DNA of 64,000 nucleotides, taken from the NCBI GenBank assembly GCA_003567315.1, contig PWZT01000026.1, forward strand, positions 1 through 64,000. The letters are read 5' to 3'. Below the pieces are notes generated by a model. That model was not told the origin of the DNA. It ran no database searches and was given only the letters and a program-made list of their open reading frames with translations. Source of the DNA: Paracoccaceae bacterium (lineage in GTDB: Bacteria > Pseudomonadota > Alphaproteobacteria > Rhodobacterales > Rhodobacteraceae). Position numbers and translations under genes: made by a program. Positions 34,982 to 50,448 of this stretch are shown here, one piece after another (position 1 is the stretch's first letter; every line of letters starts with the position of its first letter).

Positions 34982-35782
34982 TCATGTTTTTGATTTCGTG
35001 TTTGTGGGCGCCGGGATCATCCAGCGCCAGAGTTTGTCATCGCGCACGCGCCAGACCATGAACCAGTGCTCCAGCAGCGCGAGGGCCGTGAGCATGGACA
35101 GGAGCGTGAAGCCGATGATTGCGCCCTGATCGGCGGCCTGATGTGCGCGCCAGAGCCGTTCGAGAAAGCAGCCCACGGCAAGCGCCAGCAGCGTGACCGA
35201 GAGCGGGAAGAAGCCACTGACCGGGCCTTGCCGGAAGTAGCTGGAGAGATGCGACAGCGGGCGCGGCAGAAAATCGGTATTGATGCGCGGCACGCCGAGA
35301 AAGAGGTTGAGCTTGGCCGAGATGCGGGCGGCGAACAGCACAAGGAAGGTCCAGAGCGCGAAGGCGTTGTCGGCGCCGAGCGAGGCGAGCGCCAGCACGA
35401 TCAGCATGGCCGCGAGCAGCACCTCGTGGAAGGCCACAGTGCGGAAAGCGGCCCAGAACCGTGCGACCGGGGCGAGCCCGGCAGGGCAGGGTCGGGTATT
35501 GGGGCCGGTGATGACACCGGAGAGGAAGGCGAGTTCCACCCAGGCCCAGAGCGCGAGTGCTGCGAGGAAGGCGAACCACACGCCCTGCGCGCTGGCATCG
35601 CCCAGCGTGGCATGCACCCCGAGCGCGCCTGCCGCCAGTAGCGGCAGCGACAGGATCACGGACCACGCATGTTGATCACGCCCGCCGCGATCTGCGGCAT
35701 GGACGCGCCAGAGCAGGATGCCCGTGGCAAACCACCACAGAAACAGCGCAGCAAGAGCGGCTATCCAGGGGGTTTCAAACAT
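34982..35782 (-). CDS. puhE: Photosynthetic complex assembly protein PuhE
   Basis: A 266-residue membrane protein with about seven hydrophobic helices, matching PuhE (DUF3623), which is found only in photosynthesis gene clusters and helps reaction centre and light-harvesting assembly. Characteristic blocks are [19 protein letters not shown] at the start, [16 protein letters not shown], and [20 protein letters not shown] with [16 protein letters not shown]. It lies between acsF and hemA, 14 bases before the hemA start. Its exact molecular action is unknown. Confidence 0.9.
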   Translation of the reverse strand: MFETPWIAALAALFLWWFATGILLWRVHAADRGGRDQHAWSVILSLPLLAAGALGVHATLGDASAQGVWFAFLAALALWAWVELAFLSGVITGPNTRPCPAGLAPVARFWAAFRTVAFHEVLLAAMLIVLALASLGADNAFALWTFLVLFAARISAKLNLFLGVPRINTDFLPRPLSHLSSYFRQGPVSGFFPLSVTLLALAVGCFLERLWRAHQAADQGAIIGFTLLSMLTALALLEHWFMVWRVRDDKLWRWMIPAPTNTKSKT

Positions 35783-35836
35783 GCATCGGGCTCCTGTCTG
35801 GCGTGCCGGGCGGGCCGCGTGGCCCGCCCGCGCGGC

Positions 35837-36937
35837 TTAGTAGGCGGGCTCCAGCCGCACCGAGGCGGGGGGCGTGTTCTTCTTGACCGGCAGCAGATAG
35901 AGGCGGGCAAAGCCTGCGCCTGCGCGGGCCATGCCGCCCCAGCGCTTCAGCGTGCCGCCCACACCGCCCTGTTTGGTGCCGGCTTCGACATCCTTGTAGG
36001 CGGCCTCGATCCTGCGCAGCGTGGGCAGCCAGGCCGGGTGGTCGATGTCCAGCTCCAGAGGGAAGACCTGCCGCGCGATTTCGGAGGTCTTGCGGAAGAC
36101 TTCCTGATCATACCAGTCGATATCCACGCCAAGCGCCTTGTGGAACTCAGGCCGCGCATGGTCGCGCACATACATCGTGGCATAGACAGCCGTCAGGAAG
36201 AAGCGGATCCAGAGCTTGTTGACGAAGCTCTCCGTCAGCTTGGGGTCAGTGCGCATCAGCAGCGCGAAGGCTTCGCCATGGCTGAACTCGTCATTGCACC
36301 ATTCCTTGAACCACTTGAAGATCGGGTGGAAGCGCTTGTCGGGGTTCGCCTCGAGATGGCGGTAGATGGTGATATAGCGCGCATAGCCGATCTTCTCGCT
36401 GAGATACGTCGCGTAGTAGATGAATTTGGGCCGGAAATAGGTGTATTTCTTGGCCTTGGTCAGGAAGCCCAGATTCACCGCCACGCCCGCTTCGCGCAGC
36501 GCGTCATTGATGAAACCGGCATGGCGCGCCTCGTCGCGGGCCATATAGTTGAACAACTCGCAGATGTCGGGGTTGTTGCCGCGCCGCTTCATCTCCTTGT
36601 AGAGCACGCAGCCCGAGAATTCGGCGGTGCAGGAGGAAACCAGAAAGTCGATCAATTCGCGCTTCAGGGCGGGGTCCATGCCCTCCCAGTCGATATGATC
36701 CCACTCTTCGTTCTTCTTGAAATGGCCCTTGTTGGGGTCCGACTTCATCTGTGCGATCAGCTTGTCCCATTCCTCGCGCACCGGGGTCACGTCGATGCGG
36801 TCAAGCTCGTCGAAATCGGTGGTGTAGAAACGCGGGTTCAGCAGCGTGGATTCCTGCGCCATGGCATCGGTGTCGAAGCGATCGCCGATTTCTGCGCGCA
36901 ATTCGTCATGGGCGGTTGCGGGGCTTTGCATGTTCAT
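35837..36937 (-). CDS. acsF: Mg-protoporphyrin IX monomethyl ester cyclase, aerobic (AcsF)
   Basis: A 366-residue di-iron oxygenase forming ring E of bacteriochlorophyll with O2. Iron ligands are visible in LVSSCTAEFSGCVLYKEM, ARDEARHAGFINDAL and DEFSHGEAFALLMRTDP. NMQSPATAHDELR marks the N-terminus; ATG 36937 is preceded by AAGGAGG and overlaps the upstream small gene by four bases. Together with BchE elsewhere in the window it gives the cell cyclases for both oxic and anoxic conditions. Confidence 0.96.
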   Translation of the reverse strand: MNMQSPATAHDELRAEIGDRFDTDAMAQESTLLNPRFYTTDFDELDRIDVTPVREEWDKLIAQMKSDPNKGHFKKNEEWDHIDWEGMDPALKRELIDFLVSSCTAEFSGCVLYKEMKRRGNNPDICELFNYMARDEARHAGFINDALREAGVAVNLGFLTKAKKYTYFRPKFIYYATYLSEKIGYARYITIYRHLEANPDKRFHPIFKWFKEWCNDEFSHGEAFALLMRTDPKLTESFVNKLWIRFFLTAVYATMYVRDHARPEFHKALGVDIDWYDQEVFRKTSEIARQVFPLELDIDHPAWLPTLRRIEAAYKDVEAGTKQGGVGGTLKRWGGMARAGAGFARLYLLPVKKNTPPASVRLEPAY

Positions 36938-37248
36938 GCCGCGGCCTCCTTGTTGAGTGACATCTCCTCGGAGAAGGAAAATTCGCACAGCTCGATGAAT
37001 TCGAAATCACCGGTGAGCTTGGTCCAGACGCGCTCCAGCGCATTGGCGCGGGTGATGGTGGCGACGCGATCCTCCGAGATCACCTCGCCCCATGCCGCGA
37101 GCACGGGCGGGCCTTGCACCTGCACCTCGTCGCCCGGATGGATGACCGAGCCGTCATTGAAACGCACATGCGCGTGCAGAGCCTCGAAACGGTGCGACAC
37201 CTCAACTGTGCAGGGCACCTGTTCGACCTTTCTTGAGAAGAGTGACAT
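36934..37248 (-). CDS. Conserved photosynthesis-cluster protein of unknown function
   Basis: A 104-residue soluble protein without signal peptide or membrane span. The middle (VRFNDGSVIHPGDEVQVQGPP) looks like a small beta-rich fold, and the C-terminal half is helical and acidic (LTGDFEFIELCEFSFSEEM). A similar small gene is found between puhC and acsF in other purple bacteria, but no activity is known to me. The stop overlaps the acsF start (ATGA), so an AcsF-related role, such as subunit or assembly factor, is plausible. Confidence 0.8.
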   Translation of the reverse strand: MSLFSRKVEQVPCTVEVSHRFEALHAHVRFNDGSVIHPGDEVQVQGPPVLAAWGEVISEDRVATITRANALERVWTKLTGDFEFIELCEFSFSEEMSLNKEAAA

Positions 37249-37284
37249 TTTTTGATTCCCTTGGTTTTTTTGGTGGTCTTGGTC

Positions 37285-37767
37285 TTATTGTATGTTCAGC
37301 AGCCGTTCGAATGCGGCCTGGTTGTCGCGGCCGAACTGGGTCAGCTCGACGCGGTAGTCGGTCAGCGGGTCGATCGCGGCCAGCCTTCCGTTTTCGAATT
37401 GCACGATCTGCAGGGGCAGGGTCGGGTCTATCCCGTGGCGGCGACGCATGGTCATGAGGCCATTCTCGATGACGGTGATGAAGCCGCCATGATCCAGATC
37501 AGCCAGCAGATTGCCTTCGGCGTCCAGAACGGTCACAGCCTGCGCATCATGGCCCACAAGGCTGATCGTCCATTCCTGCACGACTGCGGCTGCGGGCGGG
37601 ATCGCCACGCGCTCGCGGTCGGTGAAGGCAGCGTAAGAGACCAGCGCGAGGGCTGCGACGGGCAGCGCGAACATCATCCGAACGAGCCCGATCGGGATCA
37701 TGTCATTATTGTCCTTGCGCTTGAAGCCAGGCTTGAATGGGCGTTGGGGATTTGGGTCGATGGTCAT
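37285..37767 (-). CDS. puhC: Photosynthetic complex assembly protein PuhC
   Basis: A 160-residue protein with a basic cytoplasmic start (RPFKPGFKRKDNND), one membrane helix (about residues 25-46) and a periplasmic domain (TDRERVAIPPAAAV and onwards). This matches PuhC, needed for efficient reaction centre/LH1 assembly in Rhodobacter. It ends VELTQFGRDNQAAFERLLNI. I start at ATG 37767; the open frame continues far upstream through puhB in another phase and is not coding. It is 8 bases after the puhB stop. Confidence 0.9.
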   Translation of the reverse strand: MTIDPNPQRPFKPGFKRKDNNDMIPIGLVRMMFALPVAALALVSYAAFTDRERVAIPPAAAVVQEWTISLVGHDAQAVTVLDAEGNLLADLDHGGFITVIENGLMTMRRRHGIDPTLPLQIVQFENGRLAAIDPLTDYRVELTQFGRDNQAAFERLLNIQ

Positions 37768-37775
37768 GGCGTGGC

Positions 37776-38417
37776 TCACTCGGCTGCGACCAGATCGCCT
37801 GCGGGCGCGCTGGTCTTGCGTTCGACAACAGGTTGCGCGATGCGCGCTTCGGCGGCATCGGCGAGGATGGCGGCGACGTTCTGCGCATCCGGGATGGCGC
37901 GCAGCGCGGGCTTGGTCACGCGGACATGGCCCGGGCGGCAATGCGGCCAGAGGATGAGATAGGAGAACTTTGTCTCGCCCAGCGTCTCCAGCGCGAGGGT
38001 GCCGGTGCCGCCCTTGCCGAGGTTCAGATCGGCATTGGCGATCTGGCGGAAGGGCAGGTTGAGCGTGACCGTCAGCGCCGCCCCGATGCGCATGGCGACG
38101 CGTGCGGTGGTGATGGTGTAGACCGTGCTGCGCGCGGCTACCCAGGCCAGCGAGAGCACCACGCCCATCGCGGCGGCCCAGAGCAGCGCATAGGGCAGGC
38201 CGAAGGCTACAGCCCCCGCCAGCCCCGCATCGATCGAGCCGACCGAGGCGCGCCAGACGATGATCACCACGAAATAGCCCGTTATCCAGTTGATCTTGTA
38301 GGCGTCGCGCGCCAGCGCCCAAGTGTCGGGCCGGCCCTGCCACAGGATGCGTTCGTGTTCAGGGGGCCTCTCTGGCAACCCCTTTACAGGTTCAAAAGCG
38401 AAATCATCATGTGACAT
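37776..38417 (-). CDS. puhB: Photosynthetic complex assembly protein PuhB
   Basis: A 213-residue protein with a PH-like domain and about three membrane helices. The N-terminus (GLPERPPEHERILWQGRPDTW) is the PuhB signature; the helices lie at about residues 47-66, 73-100 and in the middle part, and FRQIANADLNLGKGGTGTLAL follows. PuhB dimers promote reaction centre assembly in Rhodobacter. It lies between puhA and puhC in the usual order. Confidence 0.92.
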   Translation of the reverse strand: MSHDDFAFEPVKGLPERPPEHERILWQGRPDTWALARDAYKINWITGYFVVIIVWRASVGSIDAGLAGAVAFGLPYALLWAAAMGVVLSLAWVAARSTVYTITTARVAMRIGAALTVTLNLPFRQIANADLNLGKGGTGTLALETLGETKFSYLILWPHCRPGHVRVTKPALRAIPDAQNVAAILADAAEARIAQPVVERKTSAPAGDLVAAE

Positions 38418-38457
38418 GGGCCGGTTCCTTATGGTTATTTATGGTCGTCAGGTGGGC

Positions 38458-39252
38458 TCAGACCGGGTCGGTCAGAGCCTTGGAGAGCGCTTTCACTTGC
38501 GAGGCGCGCTTGTCTGCCGTGTAGAGATAGCCGCCGGCGACATAGCCCGAGACTTTCTCTTCCTCGAGCTTGGTCACCTGGGCATCCGAGGCGAGCGTGG
38601 GAATGCCCTTGAAGCTCTCGGAATCGAGGGCGTTGACAACAACGCGGTCGGCCTTGATGCGCACCATCGGCATCGGCACGAGGCGCTTCGAGCCATCGTC
38701 GAGCGTGACTTCGAGGTAGCGCACCAGTTGCTCGGGAACATCCACCCACATATCGCTGACCTTGCCGGGGGAGGCGTTGTCATGGCACATGATCGGCATT
38801 CCGCGCGGGTCGCGGCCTGCAGCAAGAGCGAAATCGCCGGCTTTGGCCATGGGCTGAATCTTCGGATGGCCATGACCGTCGAGCTCGGGCTCATCGCGGC
38901 GCGCTGCCCATGAAGCCGGGCCAACCCCGTCTTTCAGCGGATCGCCGGTCGGCGCGAAGGGAAAGCCGCCTGTGGCCGATGTCGGTGCCAGCGCCAGATC
39001 GCGCTGCTCGCGCTCCTCATTGGGGGCTTTGAACTCGCCGCGCCCATGCGGCAGGTTGAAGGTCTTGGGCTCCGGCACCGGCAGCAGCGAATTCGCATGG
39101 CTGCCATCGTCGTTTTCCAGCGGGTAGCCTTCGCGCATGTTCTCGCGCTGGATATAGATGATGAGCCCAGCGAAGAAGAACCAGAACAGGTAAAGCGAGA
39201 TCAGGGCGAGATCGAAATTGCCGAAAAACAGCCAGCCATATGGTGTATCCAT
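38458..39252 (-). CDS. puhA: Photosynthetic reaction centre H subunit
   Basis: A 264-residue reaction centre subunit. One membrane helix near the N-terminus ([19 protein letters not shown], residues 15-33) is followed by [12 protein letters not shown] and a large cytoplasmic domain with the PRC-barrel region ([29 protein letters not shown]). It helps proton delivery to QB and complex assembly. ATG 39252 has AAGGAGGAAACACC upstream. L and M subunit genes (pufLM) are not in the window. It is 19 bases downstream of lhaA. Confidence 0.96.
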   Translation of the reverse strand: MDTPYGWLFFGNFDLALISLYLFWFFFAGLIIYIQRENMREGYPLENDDGSHANSLLPVPEPKTFNLPHGRGEFKAPNEEREQRDLALAPTSATGGFPFAPTGDPLKDGVGPASWAARRDEPELDGHGHPKIQPMAKAGDFALAAGRDPRGMPIMCHDNASPGKVSDMWVDVPEQLVRYLEVTLDDGSKRLVPMPMVRIKADRVVVNALDSESFKGIPTLASDAQVTKLEEEKVSGYVAGGYLYTADKRASQVKALSKALTDPV

Positions 39253-39271
39253 GGTGTTTCCTCCTTGAGGG

Positions 39272-40708
39272 TCAGGTTGGGAAATCGGCAAGGCCGATCC
39301 GTTGGTTGCGGTGCTGTGTGGATTGAATGATGCGCGTCTTGACCAGCGGGCCAAGGATGATGAGCGTCACGAAGAGAAGCGCGATCTCGATGTGATAGAC
39401 GACCGAATAGCCGATATCCGGCGTCATCAGGCCCGCGCCCAGATGGCCTGCATTGGCAAGCCCCTGAACAGTGTCGCGAATGCCGCCGCCCAGTGCGACC
39501 GCGAGCCCGGCCGCTGTCGCCTGCGCGGCACCCCAGGCGCCAAGTGCGAGCCCGCCGCCGACCTTGCCGCTGCGGGGCATCTCCATCGCGGCTGTCAGGG
39601 TCGCGACCGCGAAGATCCCGAGCCCGAGGCCGATCCCGAAGGCGCCCGCAAAGAAGGTGAAGACCGATTGCAGCGGCCCGGCGAAGATCACGGCCGCGAA
39701 GGCGAATATGCCGACCACGATGCCCAGGCCCGCCATGCGGTACTGATCCATGCCCTGCCCGAGCCAGCGCGCCGCAAGCCAGAAGCCGAACAGCGCCCCC
39801 ACGGCCCAGACCGCCGTCAGCGTGGTGGTGGCGCCCACTGACAGGCCGAGGATCTCGCCGCCATAGGGTTCCAGCAGGACATCCTGCATGTTGAAGGCGA
39901 GCCCGCCCACGAACACCACTGCCAGCAGCCGCCCGGCCTGTCCGCCCTTGATGTAGTCATTCCAGGCCTCGCGGAAGGCGGGTTTGGGGGCCTCGCGCTC
40001 GGCGCGGGTCTGGGGCTTGATCTTTTCCTGCTTCCACAGCGCGATGACATTGAGCGCAAGCGTGACAACCGCGCAGCCCTGCACCACCTGAATGAGGCGC
40101 AGATCGCTGAAATCGCGCAACAGCCAGCCCACGATCAGCGCCGAGACCGCCATGCCCGCGAGGAAGGTGACATAAAGCAGCGCGACCACGCGCGGGCGGG
40201 TTTCATCATCGGCGCGGTCGGCTGCGAGCGCGACGCCTGCGGTCTGCGTCATGTGCAGGCCGAAACCGGTCATCAGGAAGGCGAGTGCCGCGATGACCTC
40301 GCCCGCGAAGGGCACGTCATGGACCACATCGCCGGTCAGCACCAGAAGCGCGAACGGCATGATCGCGAGCCCGCCGAACTGCCAGAGCGAGCCGAACCAC
40401 AGATAGGGAATGCGCTTCCAGCCGATAGAGGAGCGGTGATTGTCCGACCGAAAGCCCAAAAGCGCACGGAAGGGCGCGATCAGCACGGGCAGCGCGATCA
40501 TCACCGCGACCAGCGAGGCCGCGAGCGACAGCTCCACGATCATGACGCGGTTGAGCGTGCCCAGAAGCAGCACGGTCGCCATCCCGACCGAGACCTGAAA
40601 CAGGCTCAGGCGCAGGATCTGGCTCAGCGGCAGGCCCTCGGAGGCCGCATCGGCGAAGGGCAGCCAATTCATGCCGATCTTGCTGAATATGGCCTTGGGG
40701 ATGATCAT
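39272..40708 (-). CDS. lhaA: Light-harvesting complex assembly protein LhaA (PucC/BCD family)
   Basis: A 478-residue MFS-like membrane protein with about twelve helices. The start ([25 protein letters not shown]) and [19 protein letters not shown] are typical of the PucC/LhaA/BchG-associated group involved in placing bacteriochlorophyll into LH1. It lies between bchM and puhA as in Rhodobacter. ATG 40708 overlaps the bchM stop by four bases; the frame begins six codons earlier but that start is less likely. Confidence 0.92.
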   Translation of the reverse strand: MIIPKAIFSKIGMNWLPFADAASEGLPLSQILRLSLFQVSVGMATVLLLGTLNRVMIVELSLAASLVAVMIALPVLIAPFRALLGFRSDNHRSSIGWKRIPYLWFGSLWQFGGLAIMPFALLVLTGDVVHDVPFAGEVIAALAFLMTGFGLHMTQTAGVALAADRADDETRPRVVALLYVTFLAGMAVSALIVGWLLRDFSDLRLIQVVQGCAVVTLALNVIALWKQEKIKPQTRAEREAPKPAFREAWNDYIKGGQAGRLLAVVFVGGLAFNMQDVLLEPYGGEILGLSVGATTTLTAVWAVGALFGFWLAARWLGQGMDQYRMAGLGIVVGIFAFAAVIFAGPLQSVFTFFAGAFGIGLGLGIFAVATLTAAMEMPRSGKVGGGLALGAWGAAQATAAGLAVALGGGIRDTVQGLANAGHLGAGLMTPDIGYSVVYHIEIALLFVTLIILGPLVKTRIIQSTQHRNQRIGLADFPT

Positions 40709-41378
40709 GCGCGCACCTTCAGGCATTCGGAGATGTAGAACCCGCGCGCAACGCGGCCCACACGCGACAATCCCGGCGTGGTGATGCGGCGATGATCATG
40801 CGGGATCATGGTGGGCGAGCGATCCGCGCGCGGAAAGACGCGGCCCGCATGCCACATCGCCATCAGAAGCGGCGTGCGCGGGGCGAGGGTGAAGACGATC
40901 TGGCCCGCGCGCGCCGAGAGAGTATCGAGCGCGGCTTCGAGATCGGGACGGGTGTAATAGATCAGGCTGTCCATTGCGATCACATGATCGAACTGCCCCA
41001 GCGCGGGGCTGAGCATGTCGCCCGCGCGGAAACTGACCGATCCGGGCAGGCCCTGCGGCAGCCGCGCCTGCGCGATCTCGACGAGTTTGGGCGATATGTC
41101 GATGGCGGTCACATCCGCCCCGCGCGCGGCCAGTTCCGCCGCGGCCGCACCCGTGCCGCAGCCTGCATCGAGCACGCGTGCGCCCCGCAGATCGGCAGGC
41201 AATTCGCCCAGCATCATCGCGCGCATGGTGTCGCGGCCCTCGCGCACAGTCTGGCGGATGCGCGAGACCGGCGCATCCGAGGTCAGCCGTTCCCAGACGC
41301 GCGTGGCCGTGCCGTCGAAATAATCGGCGACACGGGCGCGGGTGGCGTCATAGCTGGGGGTGGGCGAGAGGTCGCGCA

Positions 41379-41379
<1 letters not shown>
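40705..41379 (-). CDS. bchM: Mg-protoporphyrin IX O-methyltransferase
   Basis: A 224-residue SAM methyltransferase that methylates the ring C propionate of Mg-protoporphyrin IX before ring closure. It shows VADYFDGTATRVWERLTSD, the SAM motif RVLDAGCGTGAAAAELAARG and FDHVIAMDSLIYYTRPD, ending with RVGRVARGFYISECL, all typical of BchM. Its ATG shares one base with the bchL stop (TGATG) and its stop overlaps lhaA. Confidence 0.95.
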
Positions 41380-45907
<4,528 letters not shown>

Positions 45908-45918
<11 letters not shown>

Positions 45919-47470
45919 AATGCGCCTTTGCCTCATAGAGCGTATCGACCGAGATTTCGTGCAGGCCCTTTTCGGAGGCGAACTTCTCGGTGTTGCGCCG
46001 GGCCTTGCCGCGCACGAAGAAGGGGATCTTCTTCAACTCGCGTTCGGCGCAGGTGAGCCAGATGACATTGTCGGCGGAAGGGGGGGCGGATGGCGGGGGC
46101 ATCGAGCCCCCTTCATCCGCGGCCGCTTGCGCGGCGGGTGCATCGAGCTCGCGGATCTGCGCCTTGTGGCCGTGATGCGAGGGGCCGGCCTCGTCATGGA
46201 ACTCGAAATCCTCGCGGAACATGGCGAGCAGATGCTCCTCAAGCCCCATGACCAGCGGATGCACCCATGTGTCAAAGAGCACATTCGCGCCCTCGAACCC
46301 CATCTGCGGCGAGTAGCGGGCGGGGAAGTCCTGCACATGCACCGGCGCGGAGATCACCGCGCAGGGGATGCCGAGGCGCTTGCCGATATGGCGCTCCATC
46401 TGGGTGCCGAGAATCATCTCGGGCGCGACCTCTTCAATGGCGCGCTCGACCTCGAGATAATCGTCGGTGATCAGCGCCGTGAGGCCGAACTCCCTGGCCA
46501 TTGCGCGCAAGGGGCGGGCCTGTTCGCGGTTGTAGCAGCCCATGCCTGCGACCTCGAAGCCCATTTCGTCGCGCGCGACCTTGGCAGCGGCCATGACATG
46601 CGTGCCGTCCCCGAAGAGGAAGACGCGCTTGCCGGTGAGGTATGTGGAATCGACCGACGCCGCCCACCAGGGCAGACGCAGGCGCGACTCATCGACCGGA
46701 AGGGTGGAGCCAGAGAGCGCGCGGACTTCCTCGATGAAGGCGCGGGTGGCGATGGCGCCGATGGGGATGGTCTTGGTGAAGGGCTGGTCGTGCTCGCGCT
46801 CGAGCCAGCGCGCGGCGGATTCGGCGGTTTCCGGATAGAGTAGCACGTTGAAATGCGCCTGACCCATGCGCGCGATGTCAGCGGGGCTTGCGCCCATGGG
46901 CGCGGCCACATTCACTTCGATGCCCATCTCTGACAGAAGCCCCGTGATCTCGGCCAGATCATCGCGATGGCGGAAGCCAAGCGCAGTGGGGCCGAGGATG
47001 TTGCAGGTCACGCGCTCTGTGCGCGCCATGGGCCTGGCCAGAGCGCGGCAGAGTTGCAGGAACGCCTCGTCGCAGCCGAAGTTTTCCTTGCGCTGGTAGC
47101 TGGGCAGCTCCAGCGGGATGACCGGGACCGGCAAGCCCATCGTCTCGGCGAGGCCCCCGGGGTCGTCCTGAATCAGCTCGGCGGTGCAGGAGGCCGCGAC
47201 CAGCAGCGCCTGCGGCTGGAAGCGCGCATGCGCATCGCGCGCCGATTGCATGAAGAGCCCGGCAGTGTCCGCGCCCAGATCGCGGGCCTGAAAAGTGGTG
47301 TAGCTGACCGGCGGGCGGTGATCGCGGCGCTCGATCATGGTGAACAGCAGATCGGCATAAGTGTCGCCCTGCGGCGCGTGGAGCACCATATGCAAATCGC
47401 GCATGCCGGTTGCGACGCGCATCGCGCCGACATGCGGCGGGCCTTCATATGTCCAGACGGCGAGCTTCAT
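45908..47470 (-). CDS. bchB: Dark protochlorophyllide reductase subunit B
   Basis: A 520-residue NifK-like subunit of the BchNB core. The start [19 protein letters not shown] is diagnostic. Metal-cluster and substrate residues are in the N-terminal half ([34 protein letters not shown]), and [18 protein letters not shown] follows. The last 60 residues ([19 protein letters not shown]) form the DPOR-specific C-terminal domain. It starts 46 bases after the bchN stop, with a short R1-like fragment between them. Confidence 0.97.
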
Positions 47471-47487
47471 GGCAGGCGTCCTGTTTT

Positions 47488-47509
47488 GAGTATTTCTGGC
47501 AAGATGAAG
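47488..47509 (+). repeat. Short R1-like fragment between bchN and bchB
   Basis: GAGTATTTCTGGCAAGATGAAG matches the R1 tail in the orientation opposite to the bch operon. No hairpin part is left. It fills most of the 46-base gap and ends 7 bases before the bchN stop. Confidence 0.6.
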
Positions 47510-47516
47510 GGCTGGG

Positions 47517-49276
<1,760 letters not shown>

Positions 49277-49330
49277 TAGGCCCCCCTGACTTCGATTCCT
49301 TCTGGGAGCTTAGCCTTGGAATACAGGGAG

Positions 49331-49348
49331 TGTCAATTAAAACTTACA
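49331..49348. promoter_or_regulatory. PpsR/CrtJ-type operator 1 in the bchF-ppaA intergenic region
   Basis: An exact TGT-N12-ACA match (TGTCAATTAAAACTTACA), 55 bases before the bchF start. It lies in a 313-base gene-free AT-rich region between divergent bchF and ppaA; AT-rich spacers are typical of real sites. Position fits repression of bchF under oxygen. Confidence 0.75.
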
Positions 49349-49474
49349 CATCTAATCTGACAGTGTGAAGTTCTGGATTTACGGCATTTCTTGCGCGTAT
49401 TTCAGGGAAACATAATTGAAATCAGATACATAGAGAAAGGCGTACCGGCCTTGGGTGGTCTGGGCTGCTGTCAG

Positions 49475-49492
49475 TGTAAGTTTCATTTGACA
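49475..49492. promoter_or_regulatory. PpsR/CrtJ-type operator 2 in the bchF-ppaA intergenic region
   Basis: A second exact TGT-N12-ACA match (TGTAAGTTTCATTTGACA), about 100 bases before ppaA and 126 bases from operator 1. The distance between the two would allow looping or separate control of ppaA and bchF. Confidence 0.7.
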
Positions 49493-49589
49493 ATTTATGC
49501 GGTTCTTGCGACCCTGACGTGTAACGACTCTGGTCAAGCATCGCGCGATATGGGCGGTAAGCTGACCGGCGATGACGCGGGGGGCTAGG

Positions 49590-50387
49590 ATGGATGGGAA
49601 TATGCAGTCGGTGGTAGAGATGCGCTGCAACAGCAGCCTGTCCCTGCGCGGCTTCGCGATGCGGGTTGTCTCGGAACTGGCGCGCTCTTCGGAGAGTTGC
49701 CACGGGAGCTTCAGCCCCGAGCTTGGCGCGGAAGTCGTGGCTTACGCGCGCACGGGCGATCAGAGCGGGCTCAGCGCGCTTTACGCGCAGCTCAAGCGGC
49801 GCCGCGTGACGGCCGAAGACGTGATGGATATCTACCTCCCGCATGCAGTCAGTGTGATCGGTCAGGAATGGCATGATGAAGTGATCGATATCCTTCACGC
49901 CTCCATGGCCTGTGCCAGAATGCAGAATTTGTTGCGGGAAATGGGTCGGGCCTGGGTCTCGGATCGCAGCGGTCGCGTTGATGACGGGCGCGTGCTGCTG
50001 ACATTGCCCGAAGGCGAGCAGCATTCGCTCGGCGCGATGCTTGCCGCGAACCAGCTTCGGCGGCGGGGTGTGTCCGTCAAGGTCGCGCTCTTGCCCAAGC
50101 CTGCCGAACTGGCAGAGTTGATGCAGCGCAGCAGGTTTCACGCTGTCTTCATCTCGGCCTCCAATGAGTCGTCGCTTCTGCCATGCGCAAGAATGGTCCG
50201 GGATTTGCGCCGTAGCGCAGAATATCATGCTCCGATCATTGTCGGCGGGGGGTTGGTTTCTTCCGCGATAGAAGGTAATGATCCTGCCCGAATCGCGGAA
50301 GTTACCGGCGCTGACATGGTTACGAGTGATATCGAGCGCGCCCTTCATGCATGTGGGATACAGCAGGTAAACGTCGCCGCTGAATAG
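49590..50387 (+). CDS. ppaA: B12-binding antirepressor PpaA/AerR
   Basis: A 265-residue regulator of photosynthesis genes. Helical N-terminal half includes DIYLPHAVSVIGQEWHDEVID. The C-terminal half is a cobalamin-binding Rossmann fold: TLPEGEQHSLGAMLAANQLR holds His145 in an E-x-H-x-x-G setting where methyltransferase relatives have D-x-H-x-x-G. In Rhodobacter the cobalamin-loaded protein counteracts CrtJ/PpsR. Start codons at 49590 and 49602 are both plausible; long and short AerR forms are known elsewhere. It precedes ppsR by 61 bases. Confidence 0.9.
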   Translation: MDGNMQSVVEMRCNSSLSLRGFAMRVVSELARSSESCHGSFSPELGAEVVAYARTGDQSGLSALYAQLKRRRVTAEDVMDIYLPHAVSVIGQEWHDEVIDILHASMACARMQNLLREMGRAWVSDRSGRVDDGRVLLTLPEGEQHSLGAMLAANQLRRRGVSVKVALLPKPAELAELMQRSRFHAVFISASNESSLLPCARMVRDLRRSAEYHAPIIVGGGLVSSAIEGNDPARIAEVTGADMVTSDIERALHACGIQQVNVAAE

Positions 50388-50448
50388 GGGCACCCGTCGC
50401 TCTGCAACCGGAATTAACGCTGCACGACAGGCAGCAGGAGGGAAGCGA

